Of a stretch of 59,104 nucleotides of DNA, positions 44,468 to 54,025 are shown in pieces; position 1 is the stretch's first letter, and each line of letters begins with the position of its first letter. The DNA comes from an uncultured Saprospiraceae bacterium (GTDB taxonomy: Bacteria > Bacteroidota > Bacteroidia > Chitinophagales > Saprospiraceae). Position numbers and translations under genes: made by a program. The DNA is taken from positions 1-59,104 of the forward strand of contig CALLVY010000162.1 of NCBI GenBank assembly GCA_938015925.1, given 5' to 3'. The notes under the pieces were generated by a model, which did not search any database, was not told the DNA's origin, and saw only the letters and a program-made list of their open reading frames with translations.

Positions 44468-44502
44468 AAAAAGCCTTGCAGGAAATTCCTGCAAGGCTTT
44501 TT
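44468..44502. terminator. Bidirectional intrinsic terminator
   Basis: AAAAAGCCTTGCAGG/CCTGCAAGGCTTTTT (44468-44482 with 44488-44502), a perfect 15-bp stem with a 5-base loop. The stem itself supplies U5 on either strand. It serves the small membrane peptide gene and the convergent OmpA-like gene ending at 44553. Confidence 0.85.
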
Positions 44503-44552
44503 CAAAATAAGGATACGCTAAAATCCAGGTCATCAAAAAGCTTTCACTTTTA

Positions 44553-45356
44553 CTATAGCGCCTGGCTCATTCGGAACAACTCGGACGGATTGGTCACTAC
44601 TGCAAATTCAGCACGTCTGTTGTATTCTCGTGCCTCTTCTTTATTATCCAAACCTTCATAAGACATCGCCGGCTTATCAGAACCATGTCCTACTGCAATC
44701 AATTGAACAGGGTTCACTCCCATTTTTACCAATGTCTTCACTACTGCATTAGCTCTTGCCTTACTCAATTGTTTGTTGCTTGCATAAGGAGCGCCTTCTT
44801 TCATCGGTACATCATCCGTATGCCCCTCTACAATCATCTGCGCCGTAGGATCTGACATTAAGACATCTACAATAATCTGCAGTCCTGCTTTTGAATCTTT
44901 TGTCAGCCTCGCAGAGCCACTTTTAAATCTAACAGGACTATTGGCATACAAACCTCCACCTTTCTCTGTCAACTGCAATCCTTTAGCGGTATAAGGAGAG
45001 AATGGGCTTTTTACCGCAGCAGATAATTTGCTGATCTCTGCATCCTTGCCCTCTACCATCGCTTCCATTTCATTCGCCTTTGTCTTAGCTGCCTCCAAGT
45101 CGGTCTGGATTCCGCTAATTGCATCATTCAATCGACTTGTCTCTGAATTGAATTCTTCTTGTAATTCTGTTTTCTCATCACCTAAAGTGACTACATCATT
45201 CTCAAGGGATTTGACTTGCTCTTGAGTTTGAGACAACATCATATCTAATTGCTCTTTATCATTCATCAGCTCTGTCCATTTCTTCTTAGATACACAGGAA
45301 GAAAAAAGAAATACAAAAGTCAGGCATACAATTGGAAGGAGGCGTAGTTTTCTCAT
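44553..45356 (-). CDS. OmpA-like peptidoglycan-associated lipoprotein
   Basis: 267 residues. The lipobox LFSSC gives a lipidated Cys21. Residues about 30-115 form a coiled coil with heptad Leu/Met (NDKEQLDMMLSQTQEQVKSLENDVVTL, ETSRLNDAISGIQTDLEAAK). The C-terminal OmpA domain (about 130-262) starts GGGLYANSPVRFKSGSARLT and includes IVEGHTDDVPM, the SKARANAVVKTLV helix and YNRRAEFAVV. The Asp and Arg that hold diaminopimelate are present. It likely tethers the outer membrane to peptidoglycan. It is convergent with the small membrane peptide gene, and a 450-base gap lies upstream. Confidence 0.9.
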   Translation of the reverse strand: MRKLRLLPIVCLTFVFLFSSCVSKKKWTELMNDKEQLDMMLSQTQEQVKSLENDVVTLGDEKTELQEEFNSETSRLNDAISGIQTDLEAAKTKANEMEAMVEGKDAEISKLSAAVKSPFSPYTAKGLQLTEKGGGLYANSPVRFKSGSARLTKDSKAGLQIIVDVLMSDPTAQMIVEGHTDDVPMKEGAPYASNKQLSKARANAVVKTLVKMGVNPVQLIAVGHGSDKPAMSYEGLDNKEEAREYNRRAEFAVVTNPSELFRMSQAL

Positions 45357-45807
45357 AATAAGTTTGTTTTTAAAATCTAGAATTTATCTTTTAATAATTG
45401 GGTTGCGAAATAGAAGGATCGAACAAAGCATTTGTCCTTCCTAATTTGATACTGGAAGCATTTTCCCTTCTGCTTACCACTATCTAATTTTATTACAGTT
45501 TTTGGAAATTTTGTGTTTAACGATTTTGGAGGATCAAATTTATAAAAGACCTGAGTAAAACAATTCCTTATTGTCTATTTTTTTCACTCTCAACAACGAT
45601 TATATAAGCTACTTATATACTTAAACTTAAAGTAAAACTTTAAATTAAGTCTGCTAATTCCTATGTTATCAAGTAAAGAACCAAAGGAGCTTGAGGAGGA
45701 TCTATTTTTGACTAAACTCAAGCCTTCTTTCCTTTTTTTCAACAAAATTTTGCTGGGTAAAGCAAAATTCATTTCCCATTCTCTCCAAAGCTTTTATTTT
45801 TGTCGGT
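45357..45807. other. Divergent intergenic region, OmpA-like / isoaspartyl peptidase
   Basis: No gene seen. TATTTTTG at 45795-45802, a perfect -7 element, is followed directly by the ATG at 45808. That would leave almost no leader, so it is either a promoter for a leaderless message or coincidence. Confidence 0.4.
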
Positions 45808-46716
45808 ATGAGAGCACGTTTGATTATACACGGAGGAGCTTGGAACATTCCAGAAGACCAAGTCCAAGATCATTTGCATGGAATAAAGGAAAGCTTGCTT
45901 ACTATTTTTCCAAAACTCCTAAATGGACTTTCTGCACTAGATGCAGTAGAACAAGCCGTCAGGATTCTTGAACTCAATCCGACTTACGACGCCGGGAAAG
46001 GGGCCTTTCTCAATGAAGCTGGAGAAATCGAATTGGATGCTATTATTATGGATGGCCGAAATCTGGACTTTGGAGCAGTGGGCGCCTTACAAAACATTCT
46101 TCACCCCGTCAGTGTGGCCCGAAAGGTCATGGAAGAAACCGAACATGCCTTTTTAGTAGGCAAGGGAGCTCAAAAATTTGCCAGAGAGATGAATTTCCCC
46201 GAAGAAGACCCCAAATCATTATTGACCGCCAGAGAATTAGCCTTTTTCGAAGCCATCCAAAAAGACCCCAATTTCCGTCCACACCATCCCTTTGGAGAAA
46301 GTCCATCAGATACAGTAGGCGCGGTGGCCTTAGACCAATACGGAAATCTTGCCGTGGCCACTTCTACCGGCGGAACACCTCGAAAACTCGTCGGTCGAGT
46401 TGGCGACTCGCCAATTCCCGGCGCAGGTGCCTATGCCGACAATGAATCAGGAGCCGTATCCGCTACTGGCTGGGGAGAATCCATCATGAAAGTTTTATTG
46501 AGTAAAAGCGTATGCGATCTGATTTCGCATTTTCCGCCTAAGGAAGCGGCAGAAAGAGGCATCCAAATGATGCAGCAAAAAGTTGGTGGTCTTGGTGGAA
46601 TCATTGGAATTTCTCCCGAAGGAAGCTACCTTTTTGCCCACAACACCCCCAAAATGGCCTTTGGCTACATGGACGCAAAAGGAAAAGAAGTACTACGAAT
46701 AAAAACGGATTCCTAA
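45808..46716 (+). CDS. Isoaspartyl peptidase / L-asparaginase (Ntn hydrolase, plant-type)
   Basis: 302 residues starting RLIIHGGAWNIP. The precursor is expected to cleave itself before Thr169 in SPSDTVGAVALDQYGN, which becomes the nucleophile of the beta subunit. ATSTGGTPRKLVGRVGDSPIPGAGAYAD supplies the other catalytic and substrate residues, and LEPTYDAGKGAFLNEAGEIELDA-like ELNPTYDAGKGAFLNEAGE lies in the alpha part. No signal peptide, so it is cytoplasmic. It releases the isoaspartyl residue from damaged peptides and can deamidate asparagine. A 9-bp hairpin, TTCTTTGAC/GTCAAAGAA (46756-46787), lies after the stop without a U-run. Confidence 0.92.
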   Translation: MRARLIIHGGAWNIPEDQVQDHLHGIKESLLTIFPKLLNGLSALDAVEQAVRILELNPTYDAGKGAFLNEAGEIELDAIIMDGRNLDFGAVGALQNILHPVSVARKVMEETEHAFLVGKGAQKFAREMNFPEEDPKSLLTARELAFFEAIQKDPNFRPHHPFGESPSDTVGAVALDQYGNLAVATSTGGTPRKLVGRVGDSPIPGAGAYADNESGAVSATGWGESIMKVLLSKSVCDLISHFPPKEAAERGIQMMQQKVGGLGGIIGISPEGSYLFAHNTPKMAFGYMDAKGKEVLRIKTDS

Positions 46717-46919
46717 AGCCTTTCAAAAAAAGGATTCCATCTACTACTAAAGTGATTCTTTGACGAAGCATTGATTTTGTCAAAGAAAGGAAAAAATCAA
46801 TATTTTATTAAACAACTTCCTTAAATTTGTCCCGCGAATTCAAATCGAAAGATTGTTGTCTCAATTCTTTTATTTCCTTTGATTCGATCACTTCTTAAAT
46901 ATTGCTGAAAAAACAAATA

Positions 46920-47612
46920 ATGAGTCGTAGAAATAAACTCCAAAAATTTTCCGAACTCCTTGCCTTTCCTAATGTGTACGAAAACTTCGATCCTAAGAAC
47001 CCAGGATTGATTGGCTTGGACGGTGTAGATGTAGATTTGACCGGAAAATGGGGGAAAGAACATTTTAAAAATGAAGCACCTATCACACTAGAATTAGCTT
47101 GTGGTCGTGGAGAATATTCTCTAGGTTTATCCAGAATGTACCCTGAGCGGAATTTTATCGGTGTAGACATCAAAGGAGCGCGAATATGGAAGGGCGCGAA
47201 AATCGCTTTGGAGGAAAATTTGTCTAATACCGCTTTCCTTCGCACTCGAATCGAACAAATTGCTCTTTTCTTTGCCCCCAACGAAATCAATGAAATATGG
47301 ATCACCTTCCCCGATCCTTTTTTGGGTAAAACCAAGATCAATCGACGATTGACTTCTCCCCGATTTATCGATAGTTATCGCAAGTTTTTAGTTCCCGGAG
47401 GTATCTGTCACCTCAAAACAGATGATCCGACACTCTATGAGTATTCGCTAGAGACTCTTTCTGCCATCCCTTTTGTAGAAATCCTCTATCAAGATGATGA
47501 CATCTACAGCAAGGCTCTTCCCTTGCCAGAATTGGATTTAAAAACCTATTACGAGTACCAGCATCTCCGCGACCAAAAGACCATCAAATATTTAAAATTT
47601 GCCATTCAGTAA
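46920..47612 (+). CDS. trmB: tRNA (guanine-N7)-methyltransferase
   Basis: 230 residues from ATG 46920 (MSRRNKLQKFSELLAFPNVYEN). A TTG six codons upstream is less likely. The SAM site is ELACGRGEYSLGL, followed by NFIGVDIKGARIWKGA. The TrmB signature is seen in NEIWITFPDPFLGKTKINRRLTSPRFIDSYRKFLVPGGICHLKTDD. It makes m7G46 in the variable loop of tRNAs. The length is typical. It stands between the isoaspartyl peptidase and uvrA genes; separate transcription is likely because of gaps over 150 bases. Confidence 0.93.
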   Translation: MSRRNKLQKFSELLAFPNVYENFDPKNPGLIGLDGVDVDLTGKWGKEHFKNEAPITLELACGRGEYSLGLSRMYPERNFIGVDIKGARIWKGAKIALEENLSNTAFLRTRIEQIALFFAPNEINEIWITFPDPFLGKTKINRRLTSPRFIDSYRKFLVPGGICHLKTDDPTLYEYSLETLSAIPFVEILYQDDDIYSKALPLPELDLKTYYEYQHLRDQKTIKYLKFAIQ

Positions 47613-47774
47613 TTTGCAAGAATGAATGAGCTTCCTTTTTGAAAAACAAACTTTCGTTCAGTAACTTTACTTTCCTTCCAAACTTTAAACTAAGTGCTTG
47701 GACAAAGGGTTTACTTGTTTTATTACTTCGCTGTGTCGCCCTTTTTATCGCTCAGCATTTGAACATCCTATACT

Positions 47775-50636
47775 ATGGCTCAGAAAAAAAAGAATGGCGT
47801 CAAAAAAAACGGCCAGCATCCTTTAGAAAACGACTACATCACCGTGACTGGAGCAAGGGTACACAACCTTAAAAACGTCAGTGTAAAAATTCCCCGAAAC
47901 CAATTTGTAGTCATCACAGGAATCAGTGGCAGTGGAAAATCTTCCTTGGCTTTTGATACCATTTATGCAGAAGGGCAACGCCGCTATATGGAGACCTTCT
48001 CCGCCTATGCCCGGCAGTTTATTGGCGAAATGGAACGCCCCGATGTAGAACAAATCACTGGCCTAAGTCCCGTCATTTCTATCGAACAAAAAACGACAGG
48101 AAGAAATCCACGATCTACCGTCGGTACCATCACTGAGATTTATGATTTTCTAAGACTCTTGTATGCGCGCGTGGGAGACGCTTATTCCTATGAGACCGGC
48201 AAGAAGATGGTAAAGTACACGGAAGAACAAATGGTCGAGCACATCTTCGATCAATTCAAAAATAAAAAAACACTCTTACTTGCTCCTCTTGTCCGATCTA
48301 GAAAAGGGCACTATCGAGAGCTGTTTGACCAAATCAGAAAACAAGGTTATACCAAAGTGCGGGTAGACGGAGAAATCGTCGACCTCAAACCAGGAATGCA
48401 AGTCGATCGCTATAAAGTACACGATATTGAAGTAGTCATTGATCGAATCAAAGTCACTAAAGAAAGACAAGAACGACTAGCAACTTCTCTTGGTACCGCT
48501 TTAAATATGGGAAATGGTCTCATCATGGTGATGAATCACGACACCCAAGAAACTTCGCCCTACAGCAAACACCTCATGGACCCCGATACGGGAATTTCCT
48601 ATGAAGAACCTTCTCCCAATGCTTTTTCCTTCAACTCCCCTTACGGAGCTTGTCAGACTTGTAATGGTTTAGGAAAAATCAATATCGTAGATCTCGACAA
48701 AGTCATCCCTGATGACAGCAAGAGTATCAATGAAGTGGGCATCCCTCCCTTTGGAGAAGTTCGAGACAATTATACTTTCAAGCAACTAAAGGCGATTGCC
48801 AAAAAATACAAATTCACCTTTGATACACCAGTCGCTAAGATTCCAAAAGAAGCCTTAGAAATCATTCTCAACGGCGGTGGAAAGACGAATGTAAAAATGA
48901 ATTATGGTAGTGGTGATTTTGCCTACAATCTTGCTAGTGAGGGATTGACGAATATGTTGCAGCGCTGGTTTAAAGATACTTCTTCGGATACCATTCGACG
49001 CTGGGCAGAAGAATTTATGAGTATCGACGTTTGTGAAACTTGTGCGGGGATGCGCTTGCGCAAAGAGTCGCTACACTTCAAACTCAATGAACAAAACATT
49101 TCTCAACTCGCGCAATTGGATATCCAGGAACTTTCCAAAGCGATGCTCGCTTTGGAGAAAAAATTGACGAAGCGCCAGGGAATGATTGCCAAAGATATTC
49201 TCAAGGAAATCAATTTGAGAATTGGCTTCCTATTGCATGTTGGATTAGATTATCTGACGCTGGATCGCCCGGCAAGAACACTTTCTGGTGGCGAAGCCCA
49301 ACGCATTCGCCTAGCGACTCAAATTGGATCTCAATTGACGGGGATTACTTATATCCTCGACGAACCGAGTATCGGACTTCACCAAAGAGACAATCAAAAA
49401 CTAATTGAAGCACTGCGGGAATTGGCCAATATCGGCAATACTGTTTTAGTGGTCGAGCACGACAAAGACATTATGCTCGCTTCCGATTACTTAATTGATT
49501 TAGGTCCTGGAGCGGGTAAGCTTGGTGGTGAATTAGTCGGAGAAGGAATCCCGAAGGATTTTCTCAAAAATAAAACCATTACTTCCAGTTACCTCAATGG
49601 TCGCAAAAAAATCGAAGTTCCTGAGGAAAGAAGAAAAGGCAGTGGAGAATTTTTAGAGCTTAAAGGAGCGACTGGAAACAATCTAAAAAACGTAGACATC
49701 AAAATTCCACTAGGGACTTTCACTTGCATCACTGGTGTTTCGGGAAGTGGAAAATCTACGCTAATCAATGAAACGCTTTATCCTATTTTGCGGCAGCATT
49801 TGTATAAAAGTCGTAAAAAACCGATGCCTCATAAATCCTTTAAAGGACTAGACAAAGTCGACAAGGTTATTGAGATTGATCAATCTCCGATTGGGCGAAC
49901 ACCTAGATCCAATCCGGCAACTTATACCAAAGTATTTTCTGACATCCGAAAAATATTCTCTGGTTTGCCGGAGGCAAAGATCAGAGGATACAAACCTGGA
50001 CGATTTAGTTTTAATGTAAAAGGAGGACGCTGTGAAGAATGCCAGGGCGCTGGAAAACGAGTGATCGAAATGAATTTCTTACCGGACGTACAAGTAGATT
50101 GTGAACGTTGTATGGGCCGTCGTTACAATCGGGAAACCCTTGAGATTTTGTTTAAAGGAAAATCGATTAGTGACGTACTCGATATGACCGTAGATGAAGC
50201 AGTGGTCTTTTTTGAAAAAATACCCAATATTTATCGGCGCATGCAAACCCTAAAGGATGTTGGACTAGGCTATATTACTTTGGGACAACAAGCCACGACC
50301 CTTTCTGGTGGAGAAGCACAACGGGTAAAACTCTCCGAAGAATTATCCAAGCGATCCACTGGCCAAACCATTTACATCCTCGACGAACCCACTACCGGAC
50401 TTCACTTTGAAGACATTCGGCACCTCCTACATGTACTCAATCGCCTCGTAGACAAAGGCAATACGATCGTTATTATTGAGCACAATATGGATGTAATAAA
50501 AGTCGCTGATTTTATTATTGACATGGGGCCAGAAGGAGGACATCGGGGAGGTACCGTAGTGGTACAAGGTACGCCTGAGAAAGTAGCCAAACACAAAAAA
50601 AGCTATACTGGAAAGTTTCTAATCGAAGAGTTATAG
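47775..50636 (+). CDS. uvrA: Excinuclease ABC subunit A
   Basis: A 953-residue DNA-damage recognition ATPase of nucleotide excision repair, working with UvrB and UvrC. Two ABC modules are complete. The first has Walker A ITGISGSGKSSLAFDT, signature LSGGEAQRIRLATQ and Walker B YILDEPSIGLHQRDN. The second has TGVSGSGKSTLINET, LSGGEAQRVKLSEEL and YILDEPTTGLHFED. Zinc-finger cysteines are seen in YGACQTCNGLG with ETCAGMRLR, and in CEECQGAG with CERCMGRRYN. UVR-binding and insertion domains lie between (IEQKTTGRNPRSTVGT). It starts with ATG 47775; a Lys-rich N-terminal tail (QKKKNGVKKNGQ) precedes the first domain. Confidence 0.97.
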   Translation: MAQKKKNGVKKNGQHPLENDYITVTGARVHNLKNVSVKIPRNQFVVITGISGSGKSSLAFDTIYAEGQRRYMETFSAYARQFIGEMERPDVEQITGLSPVISIEQKTTGRNPRSTVGTITEIYDFLRLLYARVGDAYSYETGKKMVKYTEEQMVEHIFDQFKNKKTLLLAPLVRSRKGHYRELFDQIRKQGYTKVRVDGEIVDLKPGMQVDRYKVHDIEVVIDRIKVTKERQERLATSLGTALNMGNGLIMVMNHDTQETSPYSKHLMDPDTGISYEEPSPNAFSFNSPYGACQTCNGLGKINIVDLDKVIPDDSKSINEVGIPPFGEVRDNYTFKQLKAIAKKYKFTFDTPVAKIPKEALEIILNGGGKTNVKMNYGSGDFAYNLASEGLTNMLQRWFKDTSSDTIRRWAEEFMSIDVCETCAGMRLRKESLHFKLNEQNISQLAQLDIQELSKAMLALEKKLTKRQGMIAKDILKEINLRIGFLLHVGLDYLTLDRPARTLSGGEAQRIRLATQIGSQLTGITYILDEPSIGLHQRDNQKLIEALRELANIGNTVLVVEHDKDIMLASDYLIDLGPGAGKLGGELVGEGIPKDFLKNKTITSSYLNGRKKIEVPEERRKGSGEFLELKGATGNNLKNVDIKIPLGTFTCITGVSGSGKSTLINETLYPILRQHLYKSRKKPMPHKSFKGLDKVDKVIEIDQSPIGRTPRSNPATYTKVFSDIRKIFSGLPEAKIRGYKPGRFSFNVKGGRCEECQGAGKRVIEMNFLPDVQVDCERCMGRRYNRETLEILFKGKSISDVLDMTVDEAVVFFEKIPNIYRRMQTLKDVGLGYITLGQQATTLSGGEAQRVKLSEELSKRSTGQTIYILDEPTTGLHFEDIRHLLHVLNRLVDKGNTIVIIEHNMDVIKVADFIIDMGPEGGHRGGTVVVQGTPEKVAKHKKSYTGKFLIEEL

Positions 50637-50844
50637 TCTCTGAGTTTTCTATTTAGTTTTCATTGCTTTTATTTTTTTTATCAAGCAAATCAAAATATTA
50701 AGAATTATTTTTTATTTTTAGTTAGGAAATAATACCAAATGTATAGTTGTTGATTCTTTGAGATCCTTGTTCCTTACTTTCAAATACAAAGAATAGAGTT
50801 ATTTTACTCGGAGGAACGAATTTAAACAAACTTCCTAACCGCTA

Positions 50845-52383
50845 ATGAGAAAATCTTTCAATGCCTTATTCAAAAAGTATTACCAGTTCAGGTATCGACG
50901 CCTCGATGCAATGGTCAATACGCCTTTGGATTTGCAGCAGCAGTGGTTTGAAAGTTTGCTCTACGATGCTCAACACACCGAATGGGGACAAACCCACGGA
51001 TACTCTTCCATAAAAACCTATGCTGATTTTTGCCGAAAGGTGCCCATTCAAGATTATGAAGGTTTAAAGCCCTATATTTCTCGAATGATGGAAGGAGAAC
51101 CCGATGTGCTTTGGCCTGGCCAAACACTGCTTTTCTCCAAATCATCTGGTACGACCAATGACAAGAGTAAATTCATTCCGGTCTCCGATCAAAATTTCCG
51201 CAATTGTCATATTCAAGGGACTTGGGATACCATGACGGCTTATTATAATGAGCATCCTGATAGTCTGATTTTTGCAGGTAAGAATTTTGTCATGGGCGGT
51301 TCTTACCAACAGTACAAACCAGAATCTCCGATCATCTTTGGAGATGTTTCCGCATTGATGATCAAAAACATGCCGATCATAGCACGGCCATTTTTCGAAC
51401 CAGATTTCGACATTTGCCTCATGGCAGAGTGGGAATTAAAGTTAGAAAAAATGGTAGACGTGGGGACTGATCCCAAAATCGCTTCGGAAGTAACCATGGT
51501 GGGAGGAGTCCCGACTTGGGTCATTGTCTTGTTTAGAAAACTATTGGAACGCACTGGAAAAGATAACATCCTCGAGATCTGGCCCAACTTCGAAGCATTC
51601 ATACACGGCGGCGTAGGCATGGCTCCTTATCGAAAACAAATGCAACGCTTTTTACCTTCCGAAAAAGTCAATTACCACGAAGTCTATAATGCCTCGGAAG
51701 GCTACTTTGCCACTCAACTCAACAAGGAAGATGACGACATGTTATTGCTACTCAATAATGGTGTTTTCTATGAATTCTTGCCGGTGGAAGAATGGAACAG
51801 CGATGATCCACAAGCCATTCCACTGGAAGGTGTAGAACTGAATAAGGTTTATGCCTTGATCATCAGTACCAATGCGGGGTTGTGGCGATATCAAATCGGA
51901 GATACGGTGAAGTTTACCTCCTTACAGCCTTATAAAATCCAAATCACTGGAAGAACCCAACAATTTATCAACACTTTTGGAGAAGAAGTAATGGTGGCCA
52001 ATACCGATAAAGCCTTGGTCAAAACCTGTCGTCAATTTGAAGTCGCGGCCAGTGAATATACCGTTGGTCCTGTTTATTTTCAAAACGATGAAAAAGGTGG
52101 CCATGAATGGCTGATCGAATTTGAAAAAGAACCCACTGACATCAATGAATTTGCCAATCAATTGGATTTGAATTTGCAGATGATCAATTCAGACTATGAA
52201 GCCAAGCGCTACAAGGATTTGGCTTTGACACGTCTTCGCTTACACCCTGTCCCTACGGGTACTTTTTTAAACTGGATGCGTTCCCGAGGTAAATTTGGCA
52301 ATCAAAATAAGATTCCAAGATTGTCTAATTCCAGAGAATACCTTAATGAACTTTTACGTTTTAGAGATGTTACCCGTCAATAA
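50845..52383 (+). CDS. GH3 auxin-responsive promoter family acyl-adenylate/amide synthase-like protein
   Basis: 512 residues of the GH3 family, members of the ANL adenylate-forming superfamily. The N-terminal part is RRLDAMVNTPLDLQQQWFESLLYDAQHTEWG. The phosphate loop is LLFSKSSGTTNDKSKFIPVS. Further family features are FVMGGSYQQY, VNYHEVYNASEGYFA, LWRYQIGDTVKF and ITGRTQQFINTFGEEVMV. Plant relatives couple acids such as auxin or jasmonate to amino acids; the bacterial substrate is unknown. No signal peptide. The DUF2141 gene follows after 53 bases and may be cotranscribed. Confidence 0.9.
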   Translation: MRKSFNALFKKYYQFRYRRLDAMVNTPLDLQQQWFESLLYDAQHTEWGQTHGYSSIKTYADFCRKVPIQDYEGLKPYISRMMEGEPDVLWPGQTLLFSKSSGTTNDKSKFIPVSDQNFRNCHIQGTWDTMTAYYNEHPDSLIFAGKNFVMGGSYQQYKPESPIIFGDVSALMIKNMPIIARPFFEPDFDICLMAEWELKLEKMVDVGTDPKIASEVTMVGGVPTWVIVLFRKLLERTGKDNILEIWPNFEAFIHGGVGMAPYRKQMQRFLPSEKVNYHEVYNASEGYFATQLNKEDDDMLLLLNNGVFYEFLPVEEWNSDDPQAIPLEGVELNKVYALIISTNAGLWRYQIGDTVKFTSLQPYKIQITGRTQQFINTFGEEVMVANTDKALVKTCRQFEVAASEYTVGPVYFQNDEKGGHEWLIEFEKEPTDINEFANQLDLNLQMINSDYEAKRYKDLALTRLRLHPVPTGTFLNWMRSRGKFGNQNKIPRLSNSREYLNELLRFRDVTRQ

Positions 52384-52436
52384 GTAATTTGACGGAAGAA
52401 AAAATCATCCTTTTTTCCGTCTCTAAAACTGATTTA

Positions 52437-52871
52437 ATGAATATATCCTTACGAAAAATACTATTTCTCCTCCTCCCTTTCCTAACGCTTCCTTTCTTCA
52501 GTTCTGCTCAACTCACACTAGAAATCAATTCTATTAAAGAATTTACTGGTAATATGTACATTGCTGTTTACAATACTGAGGAGGGCTTTTTAGATGAAGA
52601 AAACATGTATCGTCAAAAGATTGTCCCGGTAGAAGGAGCGATACTAAAGTGCCACTTCCCGGATCTTCCCGTTGGCCAATATGCCATTGCGATATACCAC
52701 GACAAAAATAGCAATGAACAGTTTGACACTAACTTTATGGGGCTTCCCAAAGAAGGTTATGGATTCTCCAATGATGTCATGGGACGTTTTGGGCCTCCAA
52801 GTTTTTCTGCTGCTGGATTTAATACCGCAAGTGTGAATGAGGCTAAAACGGTTCACATTCGATTAAAGTAA
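52437..52871 (+). CDS. DUF2141 family secreted protein
   Basis: 144 residues from ATG 52437 (MNISLRKILFLLLPFLTLPFFSSAQ, signal peptide). A TTG upstream at 52389 would hide the signal and is rejected. DUF2141 features are LTLEINSIKEFTGNMYIAVYN, LPVGQYAIAIYHDKNSNEQFDTNFMGLPKEGYGFSNDVMGRFGPPSFSAA-like stretches, that is the HDKNSNEQFD loop and the GLPKEGYGFSND motif. The fold is a small beta sandwich in the periplasm; function unknown. It probably shares a transcript with the GH3 gene. Confidence 0.85.
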   Translation: MNISLRKILFLLLPFLTLPFFSSAQLTLEINSIKEFTGNMYIAVYNTEEGFLDEENMYRQKIVPVEGAILKCHFPDLPVGQYAIAIYHDKNSNEQFDTNFMGLPKEGYGFSNDVMGRFGPPSFSAAGFNTASVNEAKTVHIRLK

Positions 52872-52987
52872 GTCCTTCTTTAGCAAATAAGTAAGAGCAT
52901 ATTTGTAGTTTTGCAGCGCAAAATCTAATTTCCTTGTAACCTAATTTAGGCATCCGGGGTTAAATACTTTGTTTGACGACTTTAGCT

Positions 52988-53983
52988 ATGCCCAAATATT
53001 CAATCATTATTCCTGTTTATAATCGCCCGGTAGAAGTTCAAGAGCTTCTAGAAAGTTTGGCCGTACAAGACTTTAAGGATTTTGAATTGGTGATTGTGGA
53101 AGATGGTTCTAGTGAGGCTTGTGAGCACATCATCAAAAATTTTGCAGAACAAATTGACATCCGATATTTTTTCAAAGAAAATACAGGACCGGGCTTGAGT
53201 CGAAATTTTGGTATGGACAAAGCCCTCGGAGATTGGCTCCTTTTCTTCGACTCTGACTGCCTCATTCCTCCTCATTATTTAAGCACCCTAGATCAATCCT
53301 TACAACAAAGACCTCTAGACGCTTTCGGTGGCCCTGACAATGCCCACGAATCTTTTAGCATCATCCAAAAAGCGATCAATCATTCCATGACTTCCGTCCT
53401 CACTACTGGAGGGATTCGAGGTAAAAAAAAGCAATTGGATAAATTTCAACCTCGGAGTTTTAATATGGGCTTCACCAAAGAAGTCTATCAAAAAGTAGGT
53501 GGCTTTGGTAAAATTCACCCTGGAGAATATCCGGATTTGAGCTATCGAATCATGGATGCAGGTTTCAGAGTTGGTTTGGTTCCAGAGGCCTTTGTTTACC
53601 ACAAGCGACGGATTGATTTTGGGAAATTTTACACCCAGGTTTACAAGTTCGGCGTCGTGAGAATCATCCTTAGCAAATGGCATAAAGGAAGTTTTAAATT
53701 AGTCTATGCCCTTCCTGCTCTATTCTTATTGGGTTCCTTGTTGCTCTTGCTACTTAGTTTGATCTGGTCTCCCTTGTTTCTGATTCCACTTGCGCTTTTT
53801 GCGGTTTTGGTTTTTTTAGAAGCTTTATTGACAAGTCGCCATATTGTCGTCTCCTTCCTTGCAGTATTCGCTAGTTTTATCCAACTTTGGGGATATGGCT
53901 ATGGATTCTTAAAAGCCTGCTGGCGGATTGTAGTTCTAAAAAAAGAAGAACGTCTCGCCTTCCCAGGAATGTTTTTTGAATAA
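52988..53983 (+). CDS. Family 2 glycosyltransferase, membrane-anchored
   Basis: 331 residues from ATG 52988 (MPKYSIIIPVYNRPVEVQELL); an upstream TTG at 52973 is less likely. GT-A fold: DFELVIVEDGSSEAC is the nucleotide-binding stretch, and the D-x-D metal site is FFDSDCLIPP. An acceptor-side region follows (FTKEVYQKVGGFGKIHPGEYPDLSYRI). Residues about 250-300 form two or three membrane helices (LVYALPALFLLGSLLLLLLSLIWSPLFLIPLALFAVLVF). It probably transfers a sugar to a lipid or protein at the inner face of the membrane. TAGTTTTG (52906-52913), about 80 bases upstream, is an exact -7 match. Confidence 0.88.
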   Translation: MPKYSIIIPVYNRPVEVQELLESLAVQDFKDFELVIVEDGSSEACEHIIKNFAEQIDIRYFFKENTGPGLSRNFGMDKALGDWLLFFDSDCLIPPHYLSTLDQSLQQRPLDAFGGPDNAHESFSIIQKAINHSMTSVLTTGGIRGKKKQLDKFQPRSFNMGFTKEVYQKVGGFGKIHPGEYPDLSYRIMDAGFRVGLVPEAFVYHKRRIDFGKFYTQVYKFGVVRIILSKWHKGSFKLVYALPALFLLGSLLLLLLSLIWSPLFLIPLALFAVLVFLEALLTSRHIVVSFLAVFASFIQLWGYGYGFLKACWRIVVLKKEERLAFPGMFFE

Positions 53984-54025
53984 AACCAATCCATTTTTTC
54001 GCTCCAATTCCTCTTATTAAATCTT

